Below, in pieces: positions 8,165-16,150 of a stretch of 64,000 nucleotides of DNA. Source of the stretch: an uncultured Alphaproteobacteria bacterium (GTDB taxonomy: Bacteria; Pseudomonadota; Alphaproteobacteria; Caulobacterales; Caulobacteraceae); NCBI GenBank assembly GCA_903822175.1, contig CAIJOB010000042.1, positions 186,001 through 250,000 on the forward strand, given 5' to 3'. Position 1 is the stretch's first letter. Every line of letters starts with the position of its first letter. Position numbers and translations under genes: made by a program. The notes below the pieces were generated by a model, which searched no databases, was not told where the DNA came from, and was given only the letters and a program-made list of their open reading frames with translations.

Positions 8165-9373
8165 TCAAACAGCGCGAGGCGGGTAACCCGCCTCACGCAA
8201 AGCATCCATGATTTCCTGGGTGTGCTGGGCGTCGCGGGTCTCGATCAGGATATCGAACTCCGCACCCTTGGCCGGCACGTCGAGGGCCAGGCGGTTGTGC
8301 GCCACCTCGATGATATTGGCGCCCATCCGGCCGATGATCGCCGAGACAGTGCCCAGCAGGCCCGGCCGATCGTCGCCGATGATCCGTAGGCTGACAATCC
8401 GCTGCTCGCGGACCAGTTCGCGGGTCAGGACCGAGGCCAGGAGGCGGGTGTCGATATTGCCGCCGGTGATCACCAGGCCGCAGCGTTTGCCGCGGAACTT
8501 CTCCGGATAGGCCAGGAGGGCGGCGAGCGAGCCGGCGCCGGCGCCCTCGGTCACGGTCTTCTCGACATTGCAGTAGAGGGCGATCGCGCGTTCGAAGAAC
8601 GGCTCCTCGATCAGCACCACCTCGTCGACCAGCGGGCGGACCACCGAGTAGGAAAGGTCGCCCACCTGCTTGACCGCGATGCCCTCGGCGATGGTCGCCC
8701 CGCCGCTGGCGACGCCGGCGTTGACGCCGCGCATCTTAGCGGTGAACGAGGGGTACATCGCCGGCTCCAGACCGATGATCTTGATATCCGGCTTCATGTG
8801 CTTGGCGGCGGTCGCCATGCCGGCGATCAGCCCGCCGCCGCCGATCGGCACCGGCAGGACCTCCAGATCCGGCGCGTCCTCCAGCATCTCCAACGCCACC
8901 GTGCCTTGGCCGGCCATGACGTCGAGGTCGTTGAACGGATGGACGAACACCAGGTCACGGTCGTCGCGCAGGCGCATGGCGACGGCGGACGCCTCGTCAT
9001 AGCCTTCTCCCTCGATCACCACCTCGGCGCCGTGAGCACGGGTCTGCTGCGCCTTCACGAAGGGCGTGGTCTTGGGCATGACGATGGTCACGGGAATCCC
9101 TAAGCGGGCGGCGTGGTAGGCGAGGCCCTGGCTGTGGTTGCCGGCCGAGGCGGCGATCACGCCGCGCTTCTTCTCGGCCTCGGTGAGCTGCAAGAGCCTG
9201 TTGAGCGCGCCGCGCTCCTTATAGGCCGCGGTGAACTGCAGGTTCTCGAACTTCACCCAGACCTCGGCCCCGGTGATCTCCGACAGCGTCCGCGAATAGC
9301 GGCACGGCGTGCGCTCAATATGACCCTGCAGCCGGTCTTTGGCTGCGAGGATGTCATCGAAAGCGAGGGTCAT
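8165..9373 (-). CDS. ilvA: Threonine ammonia-lyase with C-terminal ACT domain
   Basis: This 402-residue PLP enzyme would deaminate threonine to 2-oxobutyrate, the first committed step towards isoleucine, or serve threonine catabolism. The PLP lysine lies in FTAAYKERGA near residue 56. SAGNHSQG, PIGGGGLIAG (the phosphate-binding glycine loop) and VTEGAGAG follow. The last 80 residues form one ACT regulatory domain (RIIGDDRPGLLGTVSAIIG). The length fits the medium form with a single ACT domain, shorter than the classical IlvA with two. The ATG at 9373 begins the conserved sequence. The frame continues upstream without homology. The FKBP gene follows 11 bases downstream. Confidence 0.9.
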   Translation of the reverse strand: MTLAFDDILAAKDRLQGHIERTPCRYSRTLSEITGAEVWVKFENLQFTAAYKERGALNRLLQLTEAEKKRGVIAASAGNHSQGLAYHAARLGIPVTIVMPKTTPFVKAQQTRAHGAEVVIEGEGYDEASAVAMRLRDDRDLVFVHPFNDLDVMAGQGTVALEMLEDAPDLEVLPVPIGGGGLIAGMATAAKHMKPDIKIIGLEPAMYPSFTAKMRGVNAGVASGGATIAEGIAVKQVGDLSYSVVRPLVDEVVLIEEPFFERAIALYCNVEKTVTEGAGAGSLAALLAYPEKFRGKRCGLVITGGNIDTRLLASVLTRELVREQRIVSLRIIGDDRPGLLGTVSAIIGRMGANIIEVAHNRLALDVPAKGAEFDILIETRDAQHTQEIMDALREAGYPPRAV

Positions 9374-9538
9374 GGCGGTGGCCGTCTTGAAAAGGGGCGA
9401 GGTGGAAAGAGGGGCGGAAAATGCGCGCAACCTAACGGCGGAGGCGCCCTGCCGCAATGCAACAGCGCGTCCCGGACGCTGACCTGGCCGACGAAGGCCA
9501 AGCTTGCAGAACGCGCGGGTGTGATATTGAGCCGCGTC

Positions 9539-10306
9539 ATGTGGAACTTCGACGTCACCCAACCGCTGCTGGAACTCCTCTGGGACCGCCGCGTCTTCCA
9601 CCACCTGCTGGCCGAGCGCTGGCGGGTCGGCGACCGCATGATGATGGATGCGAACTGCGTCCTGGAGCCGTTCAGCCAGACGCTCGCCGGCGCGACCCTG
9701 CCGGCGGCCATCGGCTGCTTCTCCTACAGCATCAGCGAGTTCGGCTCGGGGGTCAGTGTCGGCCGCTACTGCTCGATCGCCCGCGGCGTGACCTGGCTGG
9801 GCGGCAATCATCCGACGACCTGGGCGACGACCTCGCCGGTCTTCTTCGAGTTCAATTCGCTGGGGATCGGGGCCTATCGCAAGATGCTCGGCCTGACGAA
9901 GCCGCCGCTGCCGTTCGACATTCCACCTCCCGGGGTGACCATCGGCAACGATGTGTGGATCGGCGAAGAGGCGGCGATCGCCCGCGGCGTGACCATCGGC
10001 GACGGGGCGATCATCGGGTCGCGCGCTTTGGTGCTGAAGGATGTGCCGGCCTACGCCGTTGTCGGCGGCACCCCGGCGAGAGTGCTGCGGATGCGCTTCC
10101 CCGAGCCGCTGATCGAGCGCTTCAAACGCGTGGAATGGTGGCGCTTTGGCCCCGAGGTGCTGGAGACCATGCCGATCGACCAGCCGGAGCGGTTCCTCGA
10201 CGCGCTGGAAGCCCGGCTGGCGTCCGATCCCCCCGCCGAACTGCGGCCGACGCCGCTGGTCGCCGCCGAAATCCTGGAGGTCCTGCGAGGCGGCGTCTCA
10301 GAGTAG
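9539..10306 (+). CDS. CatB-related O-acetyltransferase (hexapeptide repeat)
   Basis: The 255-residue protein contains left-handed beta-helix hexapeptide repeats (VSVGRYCSIARGVTW, VTIGNDVWIGEEAAIARGVTIGDGAIIGSRALV) and the GGTPARVLRMRF ending. A catalytic histidine is in GGNHPTTW. This is the layout of CatB/VatD-type xenobiotic acetyltransferases and of sugar O-acetyltransferases. The setting between polysaccharide genes favours acetylation of a surface sugar over drug resistance, but that is inference. The ATG at 9539 is the likely start. In-frame GTG at 9521 and TTG at 9527 are alternatives. Its last 9 bases overlap the 3' end of the manC-like gene convergently. Confidence 0.82.
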   Translation: MWNFDVTQPLLELLWDRRVFHHLLAERWRVGDRMMMDANCVLEPFSQTLAGATLPAAIGCFSYSISEFGSGVSVGRYCSIARGVTWLGGNHPTTWATTSPVFFEFNSLGIGAYRKMLGLTKPPLPFDIPPPGVTIGNDVWIGEEAAIARGVTIGDGAIIGSRALVLKDVPAYAVVGGTPARVLRMRFPEPLIERFKRVEWWRFGPEVLETMPIDQPERFLDALEARLASDPPAELRPTPLVAAEILEVLRGGVSE

Positions 10307-11371
10307 GTCGCTGCGGCCCTGCGCCCGCAGGCGCTCCACCAGGGCTTTCACCGCAGCGGGGTCATCGCGGGGCGCGACCATCACCACGCCGCCTTCGACC
10401 ACGACCACCAGGTTCTCGACCCCCGCCAGGGCCACGGTCGGGCCGTCGGAGATCACCAGGCATCCGGCTGTGTCGACGGTCACCGCCGGCCCCTGCAGGA
10501 CATCGCCTGAGGCGGTCTTGTCCGCCTCGGCCCAGAGCGCGCCGTAAGCGCCCACGTCGCTCCAGCCGATGTCGGCGCTGACCACCATGGCCTTGTCGGT
10601 CTTTTCGAAGATGGCGATGTCGACCGCCACCGCGGGGGATCGCACGAAGGCGTCGCCGAGTTGAACCGCGTCGCCGTCTCGCGGGGCCTCGGCGACCGCG
10701 GCGCGGGCGGCGGCGGCGAGGTCAGGCGCCAGGCGCTGCATCTCGGCCAGGAAGACGTCCGGACGGAACAGGAAGATGCCGGCGTTCCAGCTATAGGCTG
10801 GGTCGGCGACATAGGCCTGGGCGGTGGCGAGGTCCGGCTTCTCCACGAAGGCGGCGACCTTGCGCACGGCGGCGTCGCCCGCCCCATCGCCGTCCTGGGC
10901 GCGGATGTAGCCGTAGCCGGTCTCGGGCGAGGTCGGCGTGATGCCGAAGATCACCAGCGCGCCGTCCATCGCCGCCTGCGTTCCGACAGCCACCGCCGCG
11001 CGCAGGGCCGCGGGGTCGGTGATCCTGGCGTCCGCATGGACCATCAGCACCAGATCGCAGCCGGCGGCGGCGGCGATCTCGGCGGCCACGGCGGCGGCCG
11101 GCCCGGTGTTGCGGCCCTGCGGCTCGAGGATCAGGGCCGCGGGGGTCACGCCCACCTGCGCCAGCTGGGCGCGCACCAGATCGGCGTGGGCGGCGCTGCA
11201 GATCACCATCGGCGGGGCGAAGGCGGCGGTGGTGAAGCGCAGCGCGGTCTCCTGGATCAGGGTGCGGTGGCCGCCCAGGGCATGGAACTGCTTGGGCTTG
11301 GCCTGCCGCGACAGGGGCCAGAGCCGGGTCCCGGCGCCGCCGGACATCAGGACAGGGGTGATCTTGGTCAT
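10298..11371 (-). CDS. manC: Mannose-1-phosphate guanylyltransferase
   Basis: The 357-residue enzyme would make GDP-mannose from mannose-1-phosphate and GTP. The nucleotidyltransferase signature SGGAGTRLWPLSRQAKPKQF is at residues 9-28. LEPQGRNTGPAAAVAA, VMVHADARI-like DAD, PETGYGYI, FVEKPD, YSWNAGIF and SDVGAYGALW follow in the usual order. It lacks the C-terminal phosphomannose isomerase cupin of long bifunctional ManC proteins, so it is the short monofunctional form. The start ATG overlaps the stop of the GFA gene by four bases, so the two are translationally coupled. GDP-mannose feeds surface polysaccharide, which fits the rfbC and gmhB-like genes nearby. Confidence 0.9.
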   Translation of the reverse strand: MTKITPVLMSGGAGTRLWPLSRQAKPKQFHALGGHRTLIQETALRFTTAAFAPPMVICSAAHADLVRAQLAQVGVTPAALILEPQGRNTGPAAAVAAEIAAAAGCDLVLMVHADARITDPAALRAAVAVGTQAAMDGALVIFGITPTSPETGYGYIRAQDGDGAGDAAVRKVAAFVEKPDLATAQAYVADPAYSWNAGIFLFRPDVFLAEMQRLAPDLAAAARAAVAEAPRDGDAVQLGDAFVRSPAVAVDIAIFEKTDKAMVVSADIGWSDVGAYGALWAEADKTASGDVLQGPAVTVDTAGCLVISDGPTVALAGVENLVVVVEGGVVMVAPRDDPAAVKALVERLRAQGRSDLL

Positions 11372-11796
11372 TTCGGAGCTTCGGGCGTCTCATCGAACTG
11401 CGGGGCGTCGTCGCCGATGAGGTCCCAGCTCGCCTTGGAGCCCACGAAGATGTGGCCGAGCACGCGCGGGCCGGGGTCTTCATCGAGCGTCCCGGCCGGG
11501 ACCAGGACGCGCTTGCCGTCCGACAGCCGGTGCGGCGTAGGGCTGCCGCAGGTCGGGCAGAAGAAGCTCCCCCAATTGGAGGGCGTGCGGAATTCGCGCC
11601 AATGGGTCTCGCCGGCCAGCCATTCGAACCGCTCGGCCCGCACGTTCAGGATCGCGTTCGACGCCGCGCCGGAGACGCGCCGACACTTAGAGCAGTGACA
11701 CATGCCCACCGCCGGCAGCGGCCCGTGCAGGGCGAAGCGGATCGCGCCGCACAGGCAACCGCCCGTAGCGGAGACAGGTTCGGAAAACTCGACCAT
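11368..11796 (-). CDS. GFA family protein (zinc-binding, Mss4-like fold)
   Basis: The product of about 142 residues has the cysteine pattern of the glutathione-dependent formaldehyde-activating family: GGCLCGAIRF, CHCSKCRR and FFCPTCGSPTP. These would bind two structural or catalytic zinc ions. Most bacterial members have no proven activity, and the name should not be read as formaldehyde metabolism. I place the start at the ATG at 11796, which has AAGG eight bases upstream. In-frame ATGs lie at 11817 and 11847. It overlaps the manC start by four bases and is divergent from the gmhB-like gene. Confidence 0.88.
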   Translation of the reverse strand: MVEFSEPVSATGGCLCGAIRFALHGPLPAVGMCHCSKCRRVSGAASNAILNVRAERFEWLAGETHWREFRTPSNWGSFFCPTCGSPTPHRLSDGKRVLVPAGTLDEDPGPRVLGHIFVGSKASWDLIGDDAPQFDETPEAPK

Positions 11797-11869
11797 GCCG
11801 GCGACCTTAGACGGCATCGCGGTCGTTTTGAAATCGCCTCGCCACACGCCGCACCGCTATAGTCGCCTG

Positions 11870-12397
11870 GTGCCGCAGACCCCGATCCAGAGACCCGCGC
11901 TGTTCCTCGACCGCGATGGGGTGCTGAACGAGGACCACGGCTATGTCTTCCGCTGGGAGGACTTCCGCTGGATCGCCGGCGCGCGCGAGGCTGTGGCCGC
12001 CTTCAACCGGGCCGGCTGGCTGGTGATCGTGGTGACCAACCAGTCCGGCGTCGGGCGCGGCTTCTACAGCGAGGACGACATGCATGGCCTGCATGCGCGG
12101 ATGTCCGAAGACCTCGCCGGCGCCGGTGGCCACATCGACGCCTTCTACCACGCGCCACACCACCCCGACGCCCCGCTCGACGCCTATCGCCACCCCGACC
12201 CGCCGGACCGCAAGCCCAACCCCGGCATGATCCTGCGCGCGCTCAGCGAATGGCCCATCGACCGCGAGGCCTCGCTGCTGGTGGGCGATAAGCCCAGCGA
12301 CCTGGAAGCGGCGGAACGGGCCGGCGTGCGTGCGGCGCTGTTCACGGGTGGCGACCTGCTGCAGTTCTTAAACGACGAGGCCTTGCTGCCGGTCTAG
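11870..12397 (+). CDS. gmhB: HAD phosphatase, heptose 1,7-bisphosphate phosphatase-like (GmhB family)
   Basis: The 175-residue protein is a HAD-IIIA hydrolase: LFLDRDGVLNEDHGYV (catalytic aspartates), VVTNQSGVGRG (motif II with the GmhB-specific extension), DRKPNPGM (motif III lysine) and LLVGDKPSDLEAA (motif IV). In the family it removes the C7 phosphate during ADP-heptose synthesis for lipopolysaccharide core. The zinc-binding loop of classical GmhB, normally with three cysteines and a histidine, here reads FYHAPHHPD...HPDPPDRKP with no cysteine, so metal binding is probably lost or different. Histidinol phosphatase or another sugar phosphatase is possible. The GTG at 11870 is chosen because homology starts at once after it. 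Confidence 0.8.
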   Translation: MPQTPIQRPALFLDRDGVLNEDHGYVFRWEDFRWIAGAREAVAAFNRAGWLVIVVTNQSGVGRGFYSEDDMHGLHARMSEDLAGAGGHIDAFYHAPHHPDAPLDAYRHPDPPDRKPNPGMILRALSEWPIDREASLLVGDKPSDLEAAERAGVRAALFTGGDLLQFLNDEALLPV

Positions 12398-14019
12398 CGC
12401 CCTTCCATCTGCGCCAGCATCCGCTCCAGGATCGGCAGTTCGTCCGCCTCGCCCGGCGGCTTGTCCCAGCGCAGGCGGCTGATCCTGGGGAAGCGCATGG
12501 CGACGCCGGACTTGTGGCGGGTGGAGCGTTGCAGGCCTTCAAAGGCAACCTCGAAGACCAGGCCGTGGTGCGGCTCCGCGCGGACCGAGCGGACCGGGCC
12601 GAAGCGTTCGATGGTGTTGTCGCGAACGTACTTGTCGATCTGTTTCAGCTCCTCGTCGGTGAAGCCGAAATAGGCCTTGCCGACGGGGGTCAGGACGCGG
12701 GCGCCCTCCTCGCCCTCGGTCCAGACCCCGAAGGTGTAGTCCGAATAGAAGCTCGACCGTTTGCCGTGGCCGCGCTGGGCGTACATCAGCACCGCGTCGA
12801 TGAGGAACGGATCGCGCTTCCACTTGAACCAGGGGCCCTTGGGCCGGCCGGCCTCGTAGACCGAATCCCAACGCTTGAGCATCAGGCCCTCGGCGATCTG
12901 CGGGTCGCCGGGCGGCGGGTCGGCGCGCAGGGCCGCAAGCTCGGCCCAGGTCGCGAACGGCTGGGTGGGCGACAGGTCGATGCGCGGGCTGGCCTCCTGC
13001 GCCACGAAGGCCTCCAGGCGTTTGCGGCGTTCGGCGAAGGACAAGGTCCGGGTGTCTTCCGCGCCCTCGGACAAGAGGTCGTAAGCCCGGATGGCGGCGG
13101 GGAAGGCCGCGAGCGCCTTGGCGTCGACGGTCTTGCGGTTGAGGCGCTGCTGCAGGTCGGCGAAGGACGCGACCTTGCCGTCGCGCATGACCAGCAGTTC
13201 GCCATCGATGACCCCTTCCGCCTGCAGCGCATCGACCACGTCAGGGAACGACTTGGAGATGTCGTCGCCGGTGCGGGTGTAGAGGCGCCGCACCCCGCCT
13301 TCGTTGACCGCCTGGACGCGGATGCCGTCCCACTTCCATTCGGCGGCGTAGTCGGCCGGGTCGAGCCCGGCGAAGTCCACCGCCTCGTCGATCGCCTGGG
13401 CCAGCATGGCCGGGCGGAAGCGGCCGGGGTTGTCGGAGGAGGGGCGCTCGCCCCGGCCCTCCAGCCAGGCGAAGAGGTCCTCATAGGGCGGGTGCAGGGC
13501 GTGCCACAGCTCCTCGACCTCGGCGACGGGAACCGGCGGATCGGCCATCTCGGCGGCGGCGCGCTTGGCAAGGCGGGCGGTCATACCGACGCGCAGGCCG
13601 CCGGTCATCAGCTTCAGCAGCGCCCAGCGGCCGGTGGGCTGCAGCGCGTCCAGCCAGCCCTCGATCAGCTTCTGCACCTCTGCCCGCGTCGCGCCACGCA
13701 GCGCATCGACCACCTCGGAGAGCTCCGGCTCGCGGTTGGCGCCAGGCCTAGCCGGCCAGACCAGAGCGACGGTCTCAGCAAGGTCGCCCACATAGTCGTA
13801 GGACCACCAGAACAGCTGCGGATCCATCCGCTCTTCCACCGCCTTGCGGATGAAGGCCGGCTTGGCCGCGTCGAAGCTGAGATCGCCGGTCAACGCCGCC
13901 AAGGCCCAACCGCGGTCGGGGTCCGGCGTCTCGCGCAGATAGTCGCGCACCAAGGTGAGCTTGGCGTTGCGCGAGCCGGTCAGGGACAAGCGGTCGAGGA
14001 GTTCGGCGAAGGCTTTCAT
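12394..14019 (-). CDS. ATP-dependent DNA ligase (PP_1105-type, exonuclease-associated)
   Basis: The 541-residue ligase has an N-terminal all-helical domain, the adenylation domain with the nucleotidyl lysine in EWKWDGIR near residue 230, DGELLVM, a GLMLKRWDS motif IV/V region and the OB domain with WFKWKRDP. It seals nicks using ATP, unlike the NAD-dependent replicative LigA. The match is to the family named DNA ligase, ATP-dependent, PP_1105 type. In many bacteria that family sits with an exonuclease, a DEXH helicase and a phosphoesterase in a DNA repair cluster. Here only the exonuclease accompanies it, upstream on the same strand, after a palindromic repeat. The last 4 bases overlap the gmhB-like gene. 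Confidence 0.92.
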   Translation of the reverse strand: MKAFAELLDRLSLTGSRNAKLTLVRDYLRETPDPDRGWALAALTGDLSFDAAKPAFIRKAVEERMDPQLFWWSYDYVGDLAETVALVWPARPGANREPELSEVVDALRGATRAEVQKLIEGWLDALQPTGRWALLKLMTGGLRVGMTARLAKRAAAEMADPPVPVAEVEELWHALHPPYEDLFAWLEGRGERPSSDNPGRFRPAMLAQAIDEAVDFAGLDPADYAAEWKWDGIRVQAVNEGGVRRLYTRTGDDISKSFPDVVDALQAEGVIDGELLVMRDGKVASFADLQQRLNRKTVDAKALAAFPAAIRAYDLLSEGAEDTRTLSFAERRKRLEAFVAQEASPRIDLSPTQPFATWAELAALRADPPPGDPQIAEGLMLKRWDSVYEAGRPKGPWFKWKRDPFLIDAVLMYAQRGHGKRSSFYSDYTFGVWTEGEEGARVLTPVGKAYFGFTDEELKQIDKYVRDNTIERFGPVRSVRAEPHHGLVFEVAFEGLQRSTRHKSGVAMRFPRISRLRWDKPPGEADELPILERMLAQMEGR

Positions 14020-14042
14020 GGACGTATGCGCGGCGCGGACCC

Positions 14043-14167
14043 AGCGCCCCCTCCACCCTTCGGGTCCCCCTCCCCCGAAGTGTGCCCTTCGGAGGAGGAA
14101 CTTGGCGCCGTCAGTTCCTCCCCCGTGAAACGGGGGAGGGGGACCGCGAAGCGGTGGAGGGGGCGCT
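14043..14167. repeat. Palindromic intergenic repeat (about 125 bp)
   Basis: A perfect 15-base arm (14043-14057, starting AGCGCCCCCTCC) pairs with 14153-14167. A second near-perfect set, CTTCGGGTCCCCCTCCCCC against GGGGGAGGGGGACCGCGAAG, lies inside, with a third complementary pair towards the centre (GGAGGAGGAACT and AGTTCCTCC). The RNA could fold into one long hairpin. It fills the whole gap between the exonuclease and ligase genes. A related but not identical repeat is at 51310-51449. Such C/G-block palindromes are a recurring intergenic element in Caulobacterales genomes as I recall them. Confidence 0.75.
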
Positions 14168-14184
14168 GCGGTGCGCAGGACGCT

Positions 14185-15198
14185 TCAGCCATCGTCCTCT
14201 TCCTCATACCCCACCAAGGCCAAAGCTCGGGCCGGCACGCCGTGCATCTCCGCCCATCTCGCCAGGGCCTCCTCGCGGCCATGGGTGATCCAGAGTTCGC
14301 CGGGGCGGAGTTCGTCGACGGTGGCGGTGAGTTCGTCCCAGTCGGCGTGGTCCGAGATCACCAGGGGCAGTTCGACGCCGCGCTGGCGGGCGCGGGCGCG
14401 GACCTGCATCCAGCCGGACGCAAAGGCGGTGACCGGATCGGGGAAGCGGCGGCTCCAGCGGTCCTGGGTGGCGGAGGGCGGGGCGATGATGATCTGGCCT
14501 GCGAAGTCGGCCTTCTTGCCGGTGGTGGCGGGCTCGAGCGGACCAAGGTCGATGCCGTGGCGCTCGTAAAGCGCGTTCAGCCGCTCCAGGGCGCCGTGGA
14601 CATAGATCGGCCGGTCCCAGCCGCCCTCGCGCAGCAGGCGGATGATCCTTTGCGCCTTGCCGAGCGCATAGGCGCCGACCAGGTGGCTGCGCTCCGGGAA
14701 CTGCGCCACCGAGCGCAGCAACCGCGCGATCTCCTCCTTGTCATCCGGATGACGGAACACCGGCAGGCCGAAGGTAGCCTCGGAGATGAAGACGTCGCAG
14801 GGGACCGGCTCGAAGGGCGGACAGGTGGGGTCGCGGCGGCGCTTGTAGTCGCCGCTGACGACCATGGTCAGGCCCTTCCAGCGCACCACCGCCTGGGCCG
14901 ATCCCAGCACATGGCCGGCCGGGACCAGGGTCACCTCGACCGCGTCGCGGTTGACCGGCTGGCCGTAGGCGGCGGCTTCCCGGGCCCCGGCGAACTCCGC
15001 GCCATAGCGCTCGCCCATGATGTCGAGGGTCTCAGGCGTCGCCAGTACTGCGCCATGGCCCGCGCGGGCGTGGTCGGCGTGGCCGTGGGTGATCACCGCG
15101 CGCGCCACCGGCCGCACCGGGTCGATGTAGAAATCGCCGAGGGCGCAGTAGAGGCCCTCGGGTCTGGGGCAAAGCAGGTCCTGGGGCCGGATCATCAC
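14185..15198 (-). CDS. Ligase-associated DNA exonuclease (metallo-beta-lactamase fold)
   Basis: The 337-residue protein has the metal-binding THGHADHA motif near residues 38-45, then VPAGHVLGSAQ, VVSGDYKRRRDPTCPPFEP and EATFGLP, with a beta-CASP-like C-terminal part ending in SDHADWDEL and WITHGRE. This is the architecture of the SNM1/Artemis-like putative exonuclease that travels with PP_1105-type ligases. It would process DNA ends before sealing. Two adjacent ATG codons (15198 and 15195) are both possible starts. The ligase gene lies downstream on the same strand, but a 125-base palindrome separates them. Helicase and phosphoesterase partners are not nearby. Confidence 0.9.
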   Translation of the reverse strand: MMIRPQDLLCPRPEGLYCALGDFYIDPVRPVARAVITHGHADHARAGHGAVLATPETLDIMGERYGAEFAGAREAAAYGQPVNRDAVEVTLVPAGHVLGSAQAVVRWKGLTMVVSGDYKRRRDPTCPPFEPVPCDVFISEATFGLPVFRHPDDKEEIARLLRSVAQFPERSHLVGAYALGKAQRIIRLLREGGWDRPIYVHGALERLNALYERHGIDLGPLEPATTGKKADFAGQIIIAPPSATQDRWSRRFPDPVTAFASGWMQVRARARQRGVELPLVISDHADWDELTATVDELRPGELWITHGREEALARWAEMHGVPARALALVGYEEEDDG

Positions 15199-15281
15199 GA
15201 CCTAATGTCGTGCGGCGGACAAGGCTCCGCCAGTCATTGCCGCATTGACCGCGCCGTCCCTTCGGCTCTACCGCCTTGGTG

Positions 15282-15734
15282 ATGGCGGACATCGCAGAAA
15301 ACTTGCCCGAGATCGTCCGGGAAATGGTCGGGCGGATGATCGAGTCGACTCCGCAGGCGGTGGCGCTCGGCTTGCGCCTGGTCTCGGTGAACGTCGCCCG
15401 CGGCTCGATCGAGGCCCCCTGGCGCGAGGATCTTGTGGGCGATCCGGACACCGGGGTGATCGCCGGCGGCGTCGTCACCACCCTGCTCGACCATACCTGC
15501 GGCCTGGCCATGTCGACAGCCGCCGGAACGGAGCCCTTCTCCACCGCGACGCTGGACCTGCGCATCGACTACATGCGCCCGGCCGCGCCGCGCACCGGCG
15601 TGGTCTGCGAAGCCCATTGCTACAAGATCACCCGGTCCATCGGCTTTGTCCGTGCCGAGGCCTGGGACGTAGATCGCACCGACCTGGTGGCGACCGCGCA
15701 GGCTGCCTTCATTCTCAACCGGCCGAACCAATGA
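15282..15734 (+). CDS. PaaI-family hotdog thioesterase
   Basis: This protein of about 150 residues has a hotdog fold. The GGVVTTLLDHTCGLAM helix carries the usual active-site acidic residue (D in LLDHTC), and STATLDLRIDYMRPA, the conserved strand and RP turn, follows. Members hydrolyse acyl-CoA thioesters; the acyl group is unknown. TTG (15276), GTG (15279) and ATG (15282) lie in tandem, and I choose the ATG. Its stop overlaps the start of a second hotdog gene (ATGA at 15731), so the two are translationally coupled and the proteins may form a heteromer, which is inference. Confidence 0.88.
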   Translation: MADIAENLPEIVREMVGRMIESTPQAVALGLRLVSVNVARGSIEAPWREDLVGDPDTGVIAGGVVTTLLDHTCGLAMSTAAGTEPFSTATLDLRIDYMRPAAPRTGVVCEAHCYKITRSIGFVRAEAWDVDRTDLVATAQAAFILNRPNQ

Positions 15735-16150
15735 CCACGGCGGCCGAGCAGCTTGAGGCCTTCCTGAGCCGCGTGCCCTACGTGCGGTTCCTGGGCATGC
15801 AGGCGGAACTGGCGGGCGATGAGATGACCGCCATCCTGCCGCCGTCGCCGCACCTGATCGGCAACACCTACATCCCGGCCCTGCACGGCGGGGTGATCGG
15901 GGCGTTCCTGGAGATGACGGCGCTGGCCCAGCTCTCCGTCGCCGAGCCGGGGCGGCGGCTCCCCAAGACCATCGACGTGACCATCGAATATCTGCGCCCG
16001 GGACGCGGCGGGCTGACGTCCTATGCGCGGGCCGACCTGCGCAAGGTCGGCCGCCGGATCGCCAACGTCCATGTCGAGGCCTGGCAGGAGGACCGCGACA
16101 AGCCCTTCGCCGCCCTAAGGGGCCACTTCCTTGTCGGCTCCGGAAGCTGA
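15731..16150 (+). CDS. PaaI-family hotdog thioesterase, second copy
   Basis: The 139-residue product is another hotdog protein: ALHGGVIGAFLEMTALAQL (active-site helix, with E in place of the D of its neighbour) and KTIDVTIEYLRPGRGG. It shares fold and size with the gene just upstream but only low identity, so they are old paralogues and not a recent duplication. The start is the ATG at 15731, overlapping the upstream stop by four bases. The last 36 bases run into the coding sequence of the cytochrome gene on the opposite strand. Acyl-CoA hydrolysis is the expected activity; the substrate is unknown. Confidence 0.87.
   Translation: MTTAAEQLEAFLSRVPYVRFLGMQAELAGDEMTAILPPSPHLIGNTYIPALHGGVIGAFLEMTALAQLSVAEPGRRLPKTIDVTIEYLRPGRGGLTSYARADLRKVGRRIANVHVEAWQEDRDKPFAALRGHFLVGSGS

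Noticed and set aside
9539..10306. CatB-like gene as a chloramphenicol resistance gene
   Set aside because: The hexapeptide family includes many sugar and unknown acetyltransferases, and the setting suggests surface glycan work. No evidence for drug resistance is visible.
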